A stretch of DNA of 64,000 bases from a virus: positions 19,952-83,951 of IMG/VR virus record IMGVR_UViG_3300036770_008702; one strand, 5' to 3'. Shown piece by piece: positions 36,020 through 45,278 of this stretch. The notes under the pieces are model-generated. The model had not been told where the DNA came from. It saw only the letters and a list, made by a program, of their open reading frames with translations, and searched no databases. The translations under genes were made by a program, and so were the position numbers. Position 1 is the first letter of the stretch; each line of letters begins with the position of its first letter.

Positions 36020-38116
36020 TCAGGTTCCCGGGTTGAACCAGGCACCACGCCAGTCGATGGCGCCGACGCCGAAGTCGAAGATCACCGACACCTCGACGCC
36101 GTCGACGCCGGAGACCGGACCGGTGGTCACCTGCGGGCCCTCGGCGCCGTTGAGATAGCCGTAGACGTAGACCGGCGCCGACACCGCATCGGAGAACAGA
36201 TACCAGCGGTTGGCCGGGATCAGCGGCTCGACCAGGGGCTGGATGAAGCCAGCGTAGATGTTGACGTTGCTGGTCTGGTTGGCCTGCACCGATACGGTCA
36301 GCTGCCTGGCAGCCAGTTCCTGGTTCGGACCCACCACCAGCTGCATGCTGGAGCCGACCGAAATTGGCAGCCCATCCAGCGTCTTCTGCTTCATCACCGC
36401 CGCCCGGCCGGCGGCAAGGTTGGTCAGGTCGAGTGCCGTGCCGGAAGCCGCCTTGTTGGCCCGTGCGGCGCCGGTGGCGAACACCGCCGTGGCCCCGGTG
36501 GTCAGCGTCGGGCCATCGCCGTTGGCGGTATTGAGCAGGCCATAGGCGGTTACATTCTCGAAGTCCGCCACGCGCCGCCCGATCATGGCGGCGAAGTCGG
36601 TGAAGGCGCCGAGATCGTCATTGACCAGCATCGGCCGGGTGACGCGGATGCGCCGGGCGAAGGTGGTCAGCGCCACCAGTTCCTGGCTCTCGGACATGGT
36701 GCCGGCCTGGATCTCGCCGCTCTCGGACAGCGGCACCAGGTTGGGGAAGTCCCCGACGCGCAGGTGGCGGTGCGGCTTGAAGTCGCGGAAGTCGCGCCGC
36801 AGGAAGATCTGGCGGTAGGTGGGGTTTGCCGGCGCGTAGGCGGCGAGCAGCATCTTGTTGGCGGCGGCCGAGAGCAGCAGCGGGAAGTCGCTGGTGGTCT
36901 GGAAGGCGCGCTCAGCCAGCTTGGCGGTGTCGCGCGGGATGTTCTTCTCCCCGCGGGCGCGCATCAACTCGGCGACCATCTCGGACGGACGCCAGCCGAG
37001 GAACTCGGCATGCCGGCCAGAGGTGGGCGCCTGGTAGCCGGGCATGGCGCGCACAGCCAGCGCCTCGGCCATGGCGTCGCGGATGACCTCGGGATCCTGC
37101 GACGCCGGACCAGCGGTCGGGTTGGCGGGCAGCGTGGGTGCCGCGGCGCGGCCGCGCTGGGCGAAGGCGTCCCACAGCCGGCCGCGCAGCACGTCGGCCG
37201 ACACCCGCTCGCGGACGGCGGCCTGACGCTGGGCGTCGATCTGGTCGTCGGGCAGCAGGCCACGGGCGGCGGCGAGCACCGGATCGTAGCTGGCGATGCG
37301 CTCGGTCGCGGCGCGATCGGCCTCGGCACGAATGGCGTCGAGGTCCGGTGCAGGGGGCGGCGTCGTTGCTGGGGCCGCGGGTGCAGTCGCGGGGTTGGTG
37401 GTCATGGTCGGATTGGCCTCCTGGCCCGTGGCGGTGGTGGTCGTCGCGGCGTCTGCCGGGTCCGGCATGATGGTCTCCTGGGTGGGGATGGGATCGGGAT
37501 CGGGGATGGCCGGCTCGATGGCCGGCATGGGCGGAGTGTCACTGGCGCCGCGCACAGCGGCGGCCGGATCGACCGGCAGCGGGACGACAGAAATCTCGTA
37601 GGGCTCCCAATCGACAGCCCGGTGGACGGTGCCGGCGACGGGATCCGGGATCGGCTCGTAGCGGTGCACGCGGTATCCGACGCTGACGCTGCGCAGGGTG
37701 CCGTCGGCGATGCGTTGCCAGAGCGGTTCGACATCGGCCGCGGACGAGAACTGCAGCGTGGCGATACCGCGACCGCCCTCGAGGCGGGCGGAGATCACGC
37801 GACCCACGACGTCACGGGCATCACCACTGCGGTGGGTGTTGAGCACCGGGGCGGCGCCATCCCGGAGCCCCTGCATGCGCACCGCGTTCGGCGACATGTC
37901 GAGCTCCTCGGTGATCAGGCCGAGGGGTGGGACGAAGTTGCGGGCGCGGGCACCGGTGGACCACAACACCTCGACCGTGCGCGCAGCGCGGTTGACGGTC
38001 GCCGGTGCGGCAAGAGCACGGGCAGCGACGATCGACTGCCCATCGGTGGGAAGTCGATCGGCATGCATCGGCGCCGGCGCGGGATCGCTCCCGCCCGGAT
38101 CGATGGGTTCGGTCAT
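36020..38116 (-). CDS. Fused prohead protease / major capsid protein
   Basis: 698 residues. The N-terminal ~195 residues are an HK97-type (U35) prohead protease with VLNTHRSGDARDVVGRVISA (catalytic His) and GTLRSVSVGYRV (catalytic Ser). A proline/alanine-rich linker (TTPPPAPDLDAIRAEADRAA) follows. The C-terminal ~400 residues are a major capsid domain (FLRRDFRDFKPHRHLRVGD, ITRPML-like RIRVTRPMLVNDD, and IFDFGVGAIDWRGAW at the end). The fusion is a recognised arrangement in some phages and needs self-cleavage to release the capsid. It lies upstream of the IS. Confidence 0.88.
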   Translation of the reverse strand: MTEPIDPGGSDPAPAPMHADRLPTDGQSIVAARALAAPATVNRAARTVEVLWSTGARARNFVPPLGLITEELDMSPNAVRMQGLRDGAAPVLNTHRSGDARDVVGRVISARLEGGRGIATLQFSSAADVEPLWQRIADGTLRSVSVGYRVHRYEPIPDPVAGTVHRAVDWEPYEISVVPLPVDPAAAVRGASDTPPMPAIEPAIPDPDPIPTQETIMPDPADAATTTTATGQEANPTMTTNPATAPAAPATTPPPAPDLDAIRAEADRAATERIASYDPVLAAARGLLPDDQIDAQRQAAVRERVSADVLRGRLWDAFAQRGRAAAPTLPANPTAGPASQDPEVIRDAMAEALAVRAMPGYQAPTSGRHAEFLGWRPSEMVAELMRARGEKNIPRDTAKLAERAFQTTSDFPLLLSAAANKMLLAAYAPANPTYRQIFLRRDFRDFKPHRHLRVGDFPNLVPLSESGEIQAGTMSESQELVALTTFARRIRVTRPMLVNDDLGAFTDFAAMIGRRVADFENVTAYGLLNTANGDGPTLTTGATAVFATGAARANKAASGTALDLTNLAAGRAAVMKQKTLDGLPISVGSSMQLVVGPNQELAARQLTVSVQANQTSNVNIYAGFIQPLVEPLIPANRWYLFSDAVSAPVYVYGYLNGAEGPQVTTGPVSGVDGVEVSVIFDFGVGAIDWRGAWFNPGT

Positions 38117-38302
38117 GATGTCAGCCTTGCTGGGGTGCTTTGCTAGAAGGCGGATGTGCTGTTGGCCGTCTTCCGCGGGGAACTGCGGCGGGCACAGCCC
38201 TCGCCTCTATGGTTCCTAAAGTTGCCACACCGAATAGTTGTGGCCTGCGCACGGTCCGCGTGACGTGTAGACGTGGCCGCGAACTGATGGCCAAATCAGA
38301 AT

Positions 38303-39013
38303 ATGTCAATTCCGAGTGACCGTCAGCGCCTTCGCCAGTTCGCGGCCGAATACGAGTTTCGGCTTTTTCAGGAAGACGCCAAGTATCTAATTGAAAAAAC
38401 GGCCTGCGGTAACCCGCGATTCGAGGATTGGAGAAAATACTCTAACTTTTATATTTCTAATTGTGGCAACCCGTTAAATCGAGAAATGGCAACGGTAACC
38501 GCTTTTTTTGGGAAGAGGCCAATTGGTTACATGATGAGTGGTGGAGGTCTTCTGATGGAAGATGGGGCCAGTCTTCATTACTCCTTTGGATTTTCAGGCG
38601 CTGTGGTCATCAGCCTCTATCCAGCACATTCCGAATTTATGCGTCCTCGGGAGAAAATGATCCACCTCCACATCGGTCAGCTCACCGCACACCAGATTGG
38701 CAAACGAGTTCAATCAGATGTGACGAATTTGATAGCGTACGCCCACGTAACATCCATAGACGGCAACCCCACGCTACGTGAGAAGGCGCGCATTTGGCTT
38801 CTGCGTAAATCAAAACCGACGCAAACCGACGATGGATTTCAAGATGCACTTTTGAGAAAATACATAAGAATTGGCACGGCTTACCTGCCGAAAGCTATCA
38901 TCACTTCCTTCCTAGGCGAAACCTTCAAGGTTATTGCCATTGCACTTGCCGTAGTGGTCCTAGTGCGCTTGGGTTTCCCTGAATGGGCCGAGCGCTTTCT
39001 GCCTCGCAAGTAA
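38303..39013 (+). CDS. AT-rich accessory membrane-anchored protein, unknown function
   Basis: 236 residues on the strand opposite to the head genes around it. The N-terminal two-thirds is soluble, with several Cys and aromatic residues (YSNFYISNCGNP). A single hydrophobic helix near the C-terminus (ITSFLGETFKVIAIALAVVVLVRLGF) is followed by a basic tail, as in tail-anchored proteins. Base composition is clearly lower in GC than the flanking phage genes. No clear Shine-Dalgarno is seen. Orientation, composition and place between portal and capsid mark it as a moron; superinfection exclusion or defence would fit. I do not recognise the family. Confidence 0.7.
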   Translation: MSIPSDRQRLRQFAAEYEFRLFQEDAKYLIEKTACGNPRFEDWRKYSNFYISNCGNPLNREMATVTAFFGKRPIGYMMSGGGLLMEDGASLHYSFGFSGAVVISLYPAHSEFMRPREKMIHLHIGQLTAHQIGKRVQSDVTNLIAYAHVTSIDGNPTLREKARIWLLRKSKPTQTDDGFQDALLRKYIRIGTAYLPKAIITSFLGETFKVIAIALAVVVLVRLGFPEWAERFLPRK

Positions 39014-39120
39014 CGCTGTCGCCTGTAGAACGGCGAGGCCGAAAGCTCCAAATTAAAGAAGTCACTGGCTGCCTACGACGCACCTTGCTGGATATGGCTC
39101 ATTTCACCTCGACCGCGCTA

Positions 39121-40572
39121 CTACGGCAATGCTGCACCCGTCGCGGCAATCTCCATAGCCGCCATTTGTGCCGCGTCCTGCGCGCCTCCGCTCTTGGCCA
39201 CCCGTCGCGGATCGCTGTCGAGCGAGATTCCCGCGTCATCGAGCAGCGCGTTGGCGGCGCGGATCATCTCCACCGCCTGACGGAAATCGTAGCCGAACGA
39301 GCCCACTGCCTCGGGCTGTGGCACAAAGCCCGCGCGCACCTGTGCGATCAACGCCGTAGTATCCTTCAGTGGATCGATCATCTCGTGCGCCGGAGGGACG
39401 TGCGCCACGTCGTCCGGAATCTCCGCTCCCCACAGGCCGAGCAATGCCCCCTGCTGGTAAAAGCGGTCGGCGATGGGCCGCACCAGCATCGGAATCAGCA
39501 TGCCGTACTGCACCTGCTCACACAGCCGGCGGAACTCGATCTTGCCCGCCCGCAAGCTGGAGTAGTTCGCCTGGGTCAGATCGCCGGAAACCTGGTCATA
39601 AGTGAGGCCCGCGCCGACGGACGCTGCTTCCAGCGCGCGCCGAGCGAAGGCGGTGTGACTGCCACCGCCGGAGGGGTTCACCACTTCCACCGAACCGCTA
39701 CCGCGCCGGTAGAGGATCATCCCCGGCTCGAAGGCTTCCACCGGCCGGCCCTGGGCATCCCGCAGCAGACCTGCGGCTGGCCCAGTCAGCACTTCGTCAC
39801 CCTCCTCGGTGACGACCGCGGCAAGGCATGCCTCGATCTTGGCTTTCATCAGCAGGGCCGCCTCGTAGTCGCCGAGGTCGCGTAGCCGTAGCAGGATCGG
39901 CGCCAGCCAGGACACGTCGCGCAGCTGGCCGGGCCGGCGCTTGCGGTAGATGTGCAGCACCTCCGAGGTTGGGACTGGCATGCTGCTCTGGCTCGTCCCC
40001 GGCAGATACCACGACGCCCCAGGATGCTGCGGGAACAACCAGTAGGCCGCGGGTGCACCGGTAGCATCGAGCGTGATGCCCTGCACCGTGATTGCGCCAC
40101 CAATCGTGCCGGTGCGGCTGGCGTCGAGGTGGTCGCTCTCCAGCACCTGCAGGCGCAGGCCGATGGGGTTGGCGGGCGTCGGTTCGCTGGTGAGCAGCCG
40201 CACCAGGCACTCCCCGCTCTCGACGACCGAGCGCATGACCAGTGCCTGCAACCCATAGAGATCGAGCCGCCCCTCGGCATCGCAGGCGGTGCTCTCAGCC
40301 CAGCGCCGCCAGGTATCGGCGTGCTTCTTGTCCGGCCAGCGGGTGGTGATGCCGGCGCCGACGGCGTTGCCGGTCCAGAGGTCGACGATGCGGGCGGCAT
40401 AGGGATCGTTGCGGACGGCATCGCGGGCGCGGCGCGTGATGGTGCTCGACGCGCTGGCCACTTCACTGTTGGCGCTGCCGCCCGAGGCCGCCCAGGTGGA
40501 CGCGCGGGCGTCCTGGGCCGCCGCATAGCCGCGCAGGGCGCGCCATGCGTTTCGGAAGCGGGTGGCGATCAT
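39121..40572 (-). CDS. Phage portal protein (lambda family)
   Basis: 483 residues. Early helices contain TITRRARDAVRNDPYAARIVD, followed by the portal core (ESGECLVRLLTSEPT and LQVLESDHLDASRTG). GLTYDQVSGDLTQANYSSLRA near residue 325 is a hallmark of lambda B-like portals, which form the dodecameric DNA gate at one capsid vertex. It lies directly after the gene for a small membrane protein and before the inserted plus-strand gene, and normally would be followed by the capsid protease. Length is typical. Confidence 0.92.
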   Translation of the reverse strand: MIATRFRNAWRALRGYAAAQDARASTWAASGGSANSEVASASSTITRRARDAVRNDPYAARIVDLWTGNAVGAGITTRWPDKKHADTWRRWAESTACDAEGRLDLYGLQALVMRSVVESGECLVRLLTSEPTPANPIGLRLQVLESDHLDASRTGTIGGAITVQGITLDATGAPAAYWLFPQHPGASWYLPGTSQSSMPVPTSEVLHIYRKRRPGQLRDVSWLAPILLRLRDLGDYEAALLMKAKIEACLAAVVTEEGDEVLTGPAAGLLRDAQGRPVEAFEPGMILYRRGSGSVEVVNPSGGGSHTAFARRALEAASVGAGLTYDQVSGDLTQANYSSLRAGKIEFRRLCEQVQYGMLIPMLVRPIADRFYQQGALLGLWGAEIPDDVAHVPPAHEMIDPLKDTTALIAQVRAGFVPQPEAVGSFGYDFRQAVEMIRAANALLDDAGISLDSDPRRVAKSGGAQDAAQMAAMEIAATGAALP

Positions 40573-40578
40573 CGGCTG

Positions 40579-40758
40579 CTACTTCACCACCAGCCGCTTC
40601 ACGACCTCGACGACGGTGCCCTCGCCAAACAGCAGCAGAAGCACGATCGCCACCAGGACGAGTTCGATGCGTTTCAGCCTGGCGTCCGTCTGCTTCCAGC
40701 GTTCGGCGCATACCGCCTCGTGGACGGCGAGCTTCTGCGCGACGTCATCCTCGGACAT
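40579..40758 (-). CDS. Small phage membrane protein
   Basis: 59 residues from ATG 40758 (MSEDDVAQKLAVHEAVCAER) with GGAG about 12 bases upstream. A charged N-terminal helix of ~30 residues is followed by one transmembrane helix (IELVLVAIVLLLLFGEG). It lies between the head-tail joining and portal genes. Similar one-helix proteins occur at this place in other prophages, sometimes called holin-like. The function is unproven. Confidence 0.6.
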   Translation of the reverse strand: MSEDDVAQKLAVHEAVCAERWKQTDARLKRIELVLVAIVLLLLFGEGTVVEVVKRLVVK

Positions 40759-40772
40759 GGGGTGGTCTCCAG

Positions 40773-41006
40773 TCAGCCGGCGTCGCGGGTGAAGCGAGCC
40801 AGGGTGATGCAAGGTCGCCGCTGGGCCGGGTTCTCGGCGGCGTAGCCGGCGGCGAGCGCCTGCCCGATCTCGGAAAGCGACCGGTATTCGACGGTGCGGC
40901 CTTCAAAGGTCACCCGCGTGGTCCCGCCGGTGTAGGCATCGGCGAGGCCGCGCCAGCGGTTGCCTGTCGGTTGCGCCAGGGCCCAGGTCAGAGCGTCAGG
41001 ATTCAT
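40773..41006 (-). CDS. Head-tail joining protein, gpW-like
   Basis: 77 residues (MNPDALTWALAQPTGNRWRG). RVTFEGRTVEYRSLSEIGQAL and the total length match gpW of lambda, which completes the head neck. It sits 11 bases after the large-terminase stop and before the portal, the same order as in lambda (A-W-B). GAGGAA lies about 14 bases upstream of the ATG. Confidence 0.8.
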   Translation of the reverse strand: MNPDALTWALAQPTGNRWRGLADAYTGGTTRVTFEGRTVEYRSLSEIGQALAAGYAAENPAQRRPCITLARFTRDAG

Positions 41007-41017
41007 GATGGCGTTCC

Positions 41018-42949
41018 TCAGCGCAGCCAGCCGGAGCGGGTGCCCAGCCATGTCCGCGGCCGCATCGCCGGAGAGTTGCCGAGCGCCTGCAGGGCGGGTG
41101 CAGGTTGTGCCTGGTCCATGGTTGCTGACGTCGCGCTGCTGGTGGATGTCGGCGCCGTGGTAATTGGCGCGTCCGCCAGTTCCTCGCGCAACCTCTGCCA
41201 GAACCGCTCGCCGTAGCGATCGGCGCCTAGCAACCACAGCGCGGCGCGCGCCAGCACGGCGCAATCCAGTGCCTCGTTGCGCTCCCTGAGCTTCGACCAT
41301 TCCTGCCGTGCGAAGCCTCGCCGGTCCTTGGTCGTCCGCAACTGCTCGGCGACCAGCTGCTTCACCCATTCCACTTCGATGGCCCGCGGCAGATGCACCC
41401 ACCCCTGGGGGAACTCCTCCGCCTCACCTCGGCCGAGCCACAGCCGGCGATACAGGTCCGCCTTCCAGGTCGAGACCGACACCGTCCACAGCTTCAGCCC
41501 GCGCCGCAGCTTCTGGCCGTTGACCAAGGCATCGACCAGTGTCGGCCCCTGAACCGGCTGTGCTCGGTTCCAGCCCTCCACGCCCTTGGTCGGCGCGATC
41601 CGCGGATCCCGCAGATGCCGGAGGTGGCCGTAGACCGAAGCCGTGTCCCGGCCGCCGGTGTCCACGCATACCTTGGCGATGCGCATCGCGCCGGCAGTAC
41701 CGGTGCTACGCGGCCAGTCCCTCGCCAGCAGCTTCGCCAGCTCATCCCACGGCGCCCGCTCCCGCGGACTGCCGGCGATCACGACGTGGTCGATTAGCCA
41801 AGAGGTGTAGCCCTCGGCCCAACCCCAGACATCGACTTCGATGCGATCGTCCTGCACGTCGACCCCGGCGGTGAGCACCAGGGCGCCCGGAGGCACGATG
41901 CTGAGGGCGAAGTCCTCGCGCCGCTCGACCAGCCGCTCCCAATCCGGCGCCTCGCCATGCTCCTGCCACGTCTCGCCCAGCACGGTGTTGCGGAAGGTCT
42001 TGAGGTCTTCCGCCTTGCCCTGCGCTGCCTCCCAGTCCCGCGCGATCTGCTCCCACGACAGCCACCCCACCGGCGAGTAGAGGGCCGAGATGTGGTAGCC
42101 AACCGTGTGCGGGTCCGACGCCTCGGCCGTGGCCCGCCACTCGCCCCCGGCCAGCATCGCCGTCTTGTGGTGCTCGCCGATCGGCTGGTCGCATGCCTCG
42201 CAGTGATAGGCGGCGCTGATAGGGTTGCCTCGCTCCCAGACCAGCCGCTCAAAGCGCAGCCACTGCATCGCCAGGCAGTGCGGGCACGGCACGAAGAACC
42301 GCCGCTGGTCGCTGGAAAGGTATTCCCGCTCGATCCGGCTGCGCCCGGCAATGGTTGGCGTCGAGACCAGATACGCCTTGCGCCGCCAGCCGAAGGTCCG
42401 CGCCCGCGCCTCGGCCAGTGCGATCGGATCTCCCTCGCCCTCGACGTCACCGGGATAGGCATCGACCTCGTCCAGGAACAGGAACCGCGCCGTCATCGAG
42501 CGCAGCCCGACCGCCGAGTTGGCCCCGGTCAGCACCAAGATGCCGCCAGGAAACTCTTTCGACAGCATGGTGTTGCCGCTGTCCCTGGCCCGGGCCGGTG
42601 CCACCCGTTCCCTCAGCGCGGGCGTCTCCTCCAGCAGGGGATCGATCCTCTGCCGGCTGAAGCGCTTGGCCAGTTCCACCGTCGGCTGAACCGCCAGCAC
42701 CGGCGCCGGCACGTGGTGCATGATGTAACCCAGCCAGCAATTGCCCCCCTCGCTCGCGCCGACCTGAGCGCCCTTCATGAACACCACGCGGCGGGCCGGA
42801 TGCACGGCCGACAGCGCGTCCATGATGTCGCGCAGATACGGGGTGCGGGCCGTGCGCCACGGCCCCGGTTCCGACGAGGCTCGCGTACTCAGCACTCGGT
42901 GCCGCTCGGCCCATTGGCTGACCGTAAGCTGCGGCGGCGGGCGCAGCAT
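41018..42949 (-). CDS. Large terminase subunit (GpA family)
   Basis: 643 residues. The N-terminal ATPase contains VVFMKGAQVGASEGGNCWLG (Walker A-like) and RFLFLDEVDAYPGDVEGEGD (Walker B). A zinc-ribbon (CPHCLAMQ and CEACDQPIG) lies near residues 220-260. The C-terminal nuclease has LTAGVDVQDDRIEVDVWGW and CVDTGGRDTASVYGHLR. It packages DNA into the procapsid and is of the lambda A type, usually with cohesive-end cutting. It lies immediately after the small subunit gene. All motifs appear intact. Confidence 0.93.
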   Translation of the reverse strand: MLRPPPQLTVSQWAERHRVLSTRASSEPGPWRTARTPYLRDIMDALSAVHPARRVVFMKGAQVGASEGGNCWLGYIMHHVPAPVLAVQPTVELAKRFSRQRIDPLLEETPALRERVAPARARDSGNTMLSKEFPGGILVLTGANSAVGLRSMTARFLFLDEVDAYPGDVEGEGDPIALAEARARTFGWRRKAYLVSTPTIAGRSRIEREYLSSDQRRFFVPCPHCLAMQWLRFERLVWERGNPISAAYHCEACDQPIGEHHKTAMLAGGEWRATAEASDPHTVGYHISALYSPVGWLSWEQIARDWEAAQGKAEDLKTFRNTVLGETWQEHGEAPDWERLVERREDFALSIVPPGALVLTAGVDVQDDRIEVDVWGWAEGYTSWLIDHVVIAGSPRERAPWDELAKLLARDWPRSTGTAGAMRIAKVCVDTGGRDTASVYGHLRHLRDPRIAPTKGVEGWNRAQPVQGPTLVDALVNGQKLRRGLKLWTVSVSTWKADLYRRLWLGRGEAEEFPQGWVHLPRAIEVEWVKQLVAEQLRTTKDRRGFARQEWSKLRERNEALDCAVLARAALWLLGADRYGERFWQRLREELADAPITTAPTSTSSATSATMDQAQPAPALQALGNSPAMRPRTWLGTRSGWLR

Positions 42950-42983
42950 GGAGCCCGCACGCCGGCGGACATGTTCCGCCGTC

Positions 42984-43514
42984 CTAGCTGCGGTCTCCGA
43001 GGCCTGGGGGATCGAAGCGATCTGCGGCCTCCGTCAGTAGATCGGTGACGTGCTGCTGCAGCACGGTCTGCACCAGGTGGGGCTCCACCCCGAGATCGGC
43101 GGCGATCATGCCGGACACCCGGGCGGGCCAATTCAGCAGCGCGTCGCGCATGGCACCGGCGATCTCGTCGATCGCGGCATTGGCGGTCACGGCGTCCAGC
43201 AGCCGGCCCTTGTCCTCGTCCAGCGCCATGCGCTGGGCTTCGACCTTGAGCGCCAGCTGGGCGACACGGAGCCTGGCGTAGGGCGTAGCATCGCCCGACA
43301 ACCCCGCCTGCGTGGTGCCCGCGCCCACAGCACCCGCCAGCGGCGATCGCACCGGGTCCGCCGTCTCGATCATGCGGCGCCGCGACTTCTCCACGTCCCA
43401 CTGGCCATCCGGCTCGCGCTCGATGCGGCCCTTGGCTTCCGCCTTGCGCAGGGCCGTCTCGGTGACGCCGATGCGTCGGGCCAGTTCGCGGGTGGACGGT
43501 GTCAGCTCCGACAT
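42984..43514 (-). CDS. Small terminase subunit / DNA-binding packaging protein
   Basis: 176 residues from ATG 43514 (MSELTPSTRELARRIGVTET) with GGGAGG about 14 bases upstream. The N-terminus is a helix-turn-helix (ARRIGVTETALRKAEAKGRI), as in Nu1-like/DUF1441 terminase small subunits. The C-terminal half is helical with an AMRDALLNWPARVSGMIAADLG segment. It lies 35 bases ahead of the large subunit. It should recognise the packaging site, which would normally be close by, possibly in the divergent gap at 43515-43639. Confidence 0.85.
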   Translation of the reverse strand: MSELTPSTRELARRIGVTETALRKAEAKGRIEREPDGQWDVEKSRRRMIETADPVRSPLAGAVGAGTTQAGLSGDATPYARLRVAQLALKVEAQRMALDEDKGRLLDAVTANAAIDEIAGAMRDALLNWPARVSGMIAADLGVEPHLVQTVLQQHVTDLLTEAADRFDPPGLGDRS

Positions 43515-43639
43515 GGCGGCGACCTCCCGCCGCACGTGGCGCTCATTCTGCGCTCAATCCGACTTGGCTGTGCCGCGCTCCAGCGCGAAGTGTCCATCAC
43601 GCGCAGGGGACCAGACCCCGCCAGCCAGGAGCAGCACAG

Positions 43640-44008
43640 ATGGCAAACACCAGCATTCCGCAGACCCAGAACCGCGAATGGGGGTTCTTCGGGACCATCT
43701 CCCACCACGCCGACCCGGAACGCGCCTGGGACATTGCCCTGGCCTTCATCGCCGGCACCACCGGGTGCAGCCCCGAAGCCACGCGCGCCTTCCTCGACAG
43801 TCGCTACGGACGCCACTTCGCGGACGAGGTCAGCAACCACCTGGCGGCGGGCCAGGGACTGGCCAGCGCCATCAACGCCGCCGCGACCACCTGGATGGGT
43901 TGGCGGATCAGCGCCCGCACCGCCCACGAGACCGGCATCCCCCGCGGGCTCCCCTACCTGACCGGCTACGTCCTGCACGCCGAGATCGAGGCCGACACCA
44001 CCGACTGA
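43640..44008 (+). CDS. Conserved phage/plasmid hypothetical protein
   Basis: 122 residues starting MANTSIPQTQNREWGFFGTI. The family signature is visible in TTWMGWRISARTAHETGIPRG, ending LPYLTGYVLHAEI. It is divergent from the terminase genes and heads a short plus-strand group of three genes. Similar proteins are widespread in mobile elements of alphaproteobacteria. No function is established; I can see no catalytic motif. Confidence 0.75.
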   Translation: MANTSIPQTQNREWGFFGTISHHADPERAWDIALAFIAGTTGCSPEATRAFLDSRYGRHFADEVSNHLAAGQGLASAINAAATTWMGWRISARTAHETGIPRGLPYLTGYVLHAEIEADTTD

Positions 44009-44107
44009 CGCGCCGCCCTCCGCCACCGCCCCGACCGGGTTCCGCCCGGCGGGGCTCCAGGCAGTAGCAGCCCCTGGTGGTCAGGGGCGCGAGAGGGAGA
44101 TGCCCCG

Positions 44108-44911
44108 ATGGCCAAACTTTCCGACACCGCCCTGGTCCTGCTCAACAAGGCCGCCACCCGCGACGACCGCCTCGCCGAGCCGCCGAACCACCTGCCCGCT
44201 GCCGCTCGCAACGCGGTGGTGCGCAGCCTGCTGAAGCAGGGGCTGCTGATCGAGGACGCGGTGGCACTCAACCACCCCATGGCCTGGCGGACGGACGAGA
44301 GCGAAGCGGACCTGCGCTGCAGCATCGCGCTCCGCATCACCGACGCCGGTTTCCGCGCCCTGAACCTCGACCCGCCGGGCAACGAGCCGGAGGCCGGCAC
44401 TTCCGCCACAGAGGCGCCCACAGCGCCCGACGCGGCGGTGGTGCAGGCGGAGGCCATGGCCGTCGCAGACGCCCTGGAAGCCGCCCAGGGCGCGCCCGTG
44501 GCCGCGCCCCGCGCTAGCCTGCGCGACGCCGCTGCGACGGTGGTGGCCGCCTGGATGGACGAGACTAACCGCGAGACCGACATCATTGCGGCCCTCGAGG
44601 CCCCGATGGATGCCCTGCGCACCGCCCTGGCGGCGAAGCCCGGCCGCCCCGCACGCGAGCGCGGCGCGCCGCGCAAGCCGCGCGAGGGCACCAAGCAGGA
44701 GACGGTGCTGACAATGCTGCGCCGCGACGAGGGCGCCACGGTGGCCCAGATCGCCGAAGTTACGGGGTGGGTCTCCAACACTGTCCGCGGCTTTCTGGCG
44801 GGCCTGAAGAAGAAGGGCATCGAGATCGCCACGCTGGATCGAGTCCGGATGGTCGGGCCGAACAAGGACGGGTCCCGCGGGTCCTTCACCATCTACCACG
44901 TGGCCACCTGA
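44108..44911 (+). CDS. DUF3489-type winged-helix protein
   Basis: 267 residues. The N-terminus (MAKLSDTALVLLNKAATRDD) and the central Ala-rich linker are followed by the DUF3489 domain near residues 195-260, with GTKQETVLTMLRRDEGATVA and ITGW-type EVTGWVSNTVRGFLAG, ending in YHVAT. The domain is a small winged helix likely to bind DNA. GGGAG lies about 12 bases upstream of the ATG. It belongs to the plus-strand accessory group beside the terminase. A regulatory function is inferred. Confidence 0.85.
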   Translation: MAKLSDTALVLLNKAATRDDRLAEPPNHLPAAARNAVVRSLLKQGLLIEDAVALNHPMAWRTDESEADLRCSIALRITDAGFRALNLDPPGNEPEAGTSATEAPTAPDAAVVQAEAMAVADALEAAQGAPVAAPRASLRDAAATVVAAWMDETNRETDIIAALEAPMDALRTALAAKPGRPARERGAPRKPREGTKQETVLTMLRRDEGATVAQIAEVTGWVSNTVRGFLAGLKKKGIEIATLDRVRMVGPNKDGSRGSFTIYHVAT

Positions 44912-44921
44912 GGATACGGTG

Positions 44922-45278
44922 ATGCCTCGCGAGCGACGCTGGATCATCCTGGCTGCAGATGGCCGGCACTCAACCCTGGGGCGCAGCGCCCCACCAGGCG
45001 GGGAGGAGGTGGCGAAAGCCGCCTCCGCCCTCGCGGCGGTTGGGCTTGCCGGCTGGCTGGTGAGCCTCGAGAGCGACTACTGGTTGCGCCGGAAGCCGGT
45101 GGTGCTCACCATGATCCAGCCCCTGGCTCACGCCGCGGACGCCGACTGGCCCGCCGCGGCGGCGGCGTTTGAGGCCATGCGCATGGCCGCGACGTCGTCG
45201 AAGGTCCGGTCCTCGCCCTCCAGGATGGCGGGCTCGCCGGTGAAGGCCTGCCAACGCAGCAGCGCGACGTCGCAGTAG
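44922..45278 (+). CDS. Small phage hypothetical protein, overlaps convergent methyltransferase gene
   Basis: 118 residues from ATG 44922 (MPRERRWIILAADGRHSTLG), with GAGG about 12 bases upstream. The first ~75 residues have good coding character (EVAKAASALAAVGLAGWLVSLES). The last ~50 codons overlap the 3' end of the minus-strand methyltransferase by 151 bases and are read antisense to it. Related proteins end shortly after FEAMRMAATS. The function is unknown. It is the third gene of the plus-strand group. Confidence 0.6.
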   Translation: MPRERRWIILAADGRHSTLGRSAPPGGEEVAKAASALAAVGLAGWLVSLESDYWLRRKPVVLTMIQPLAHAADADWPAAAAAFEAMRMAATSSKVRSSPSRMAGSPVKACQRSSATSQ

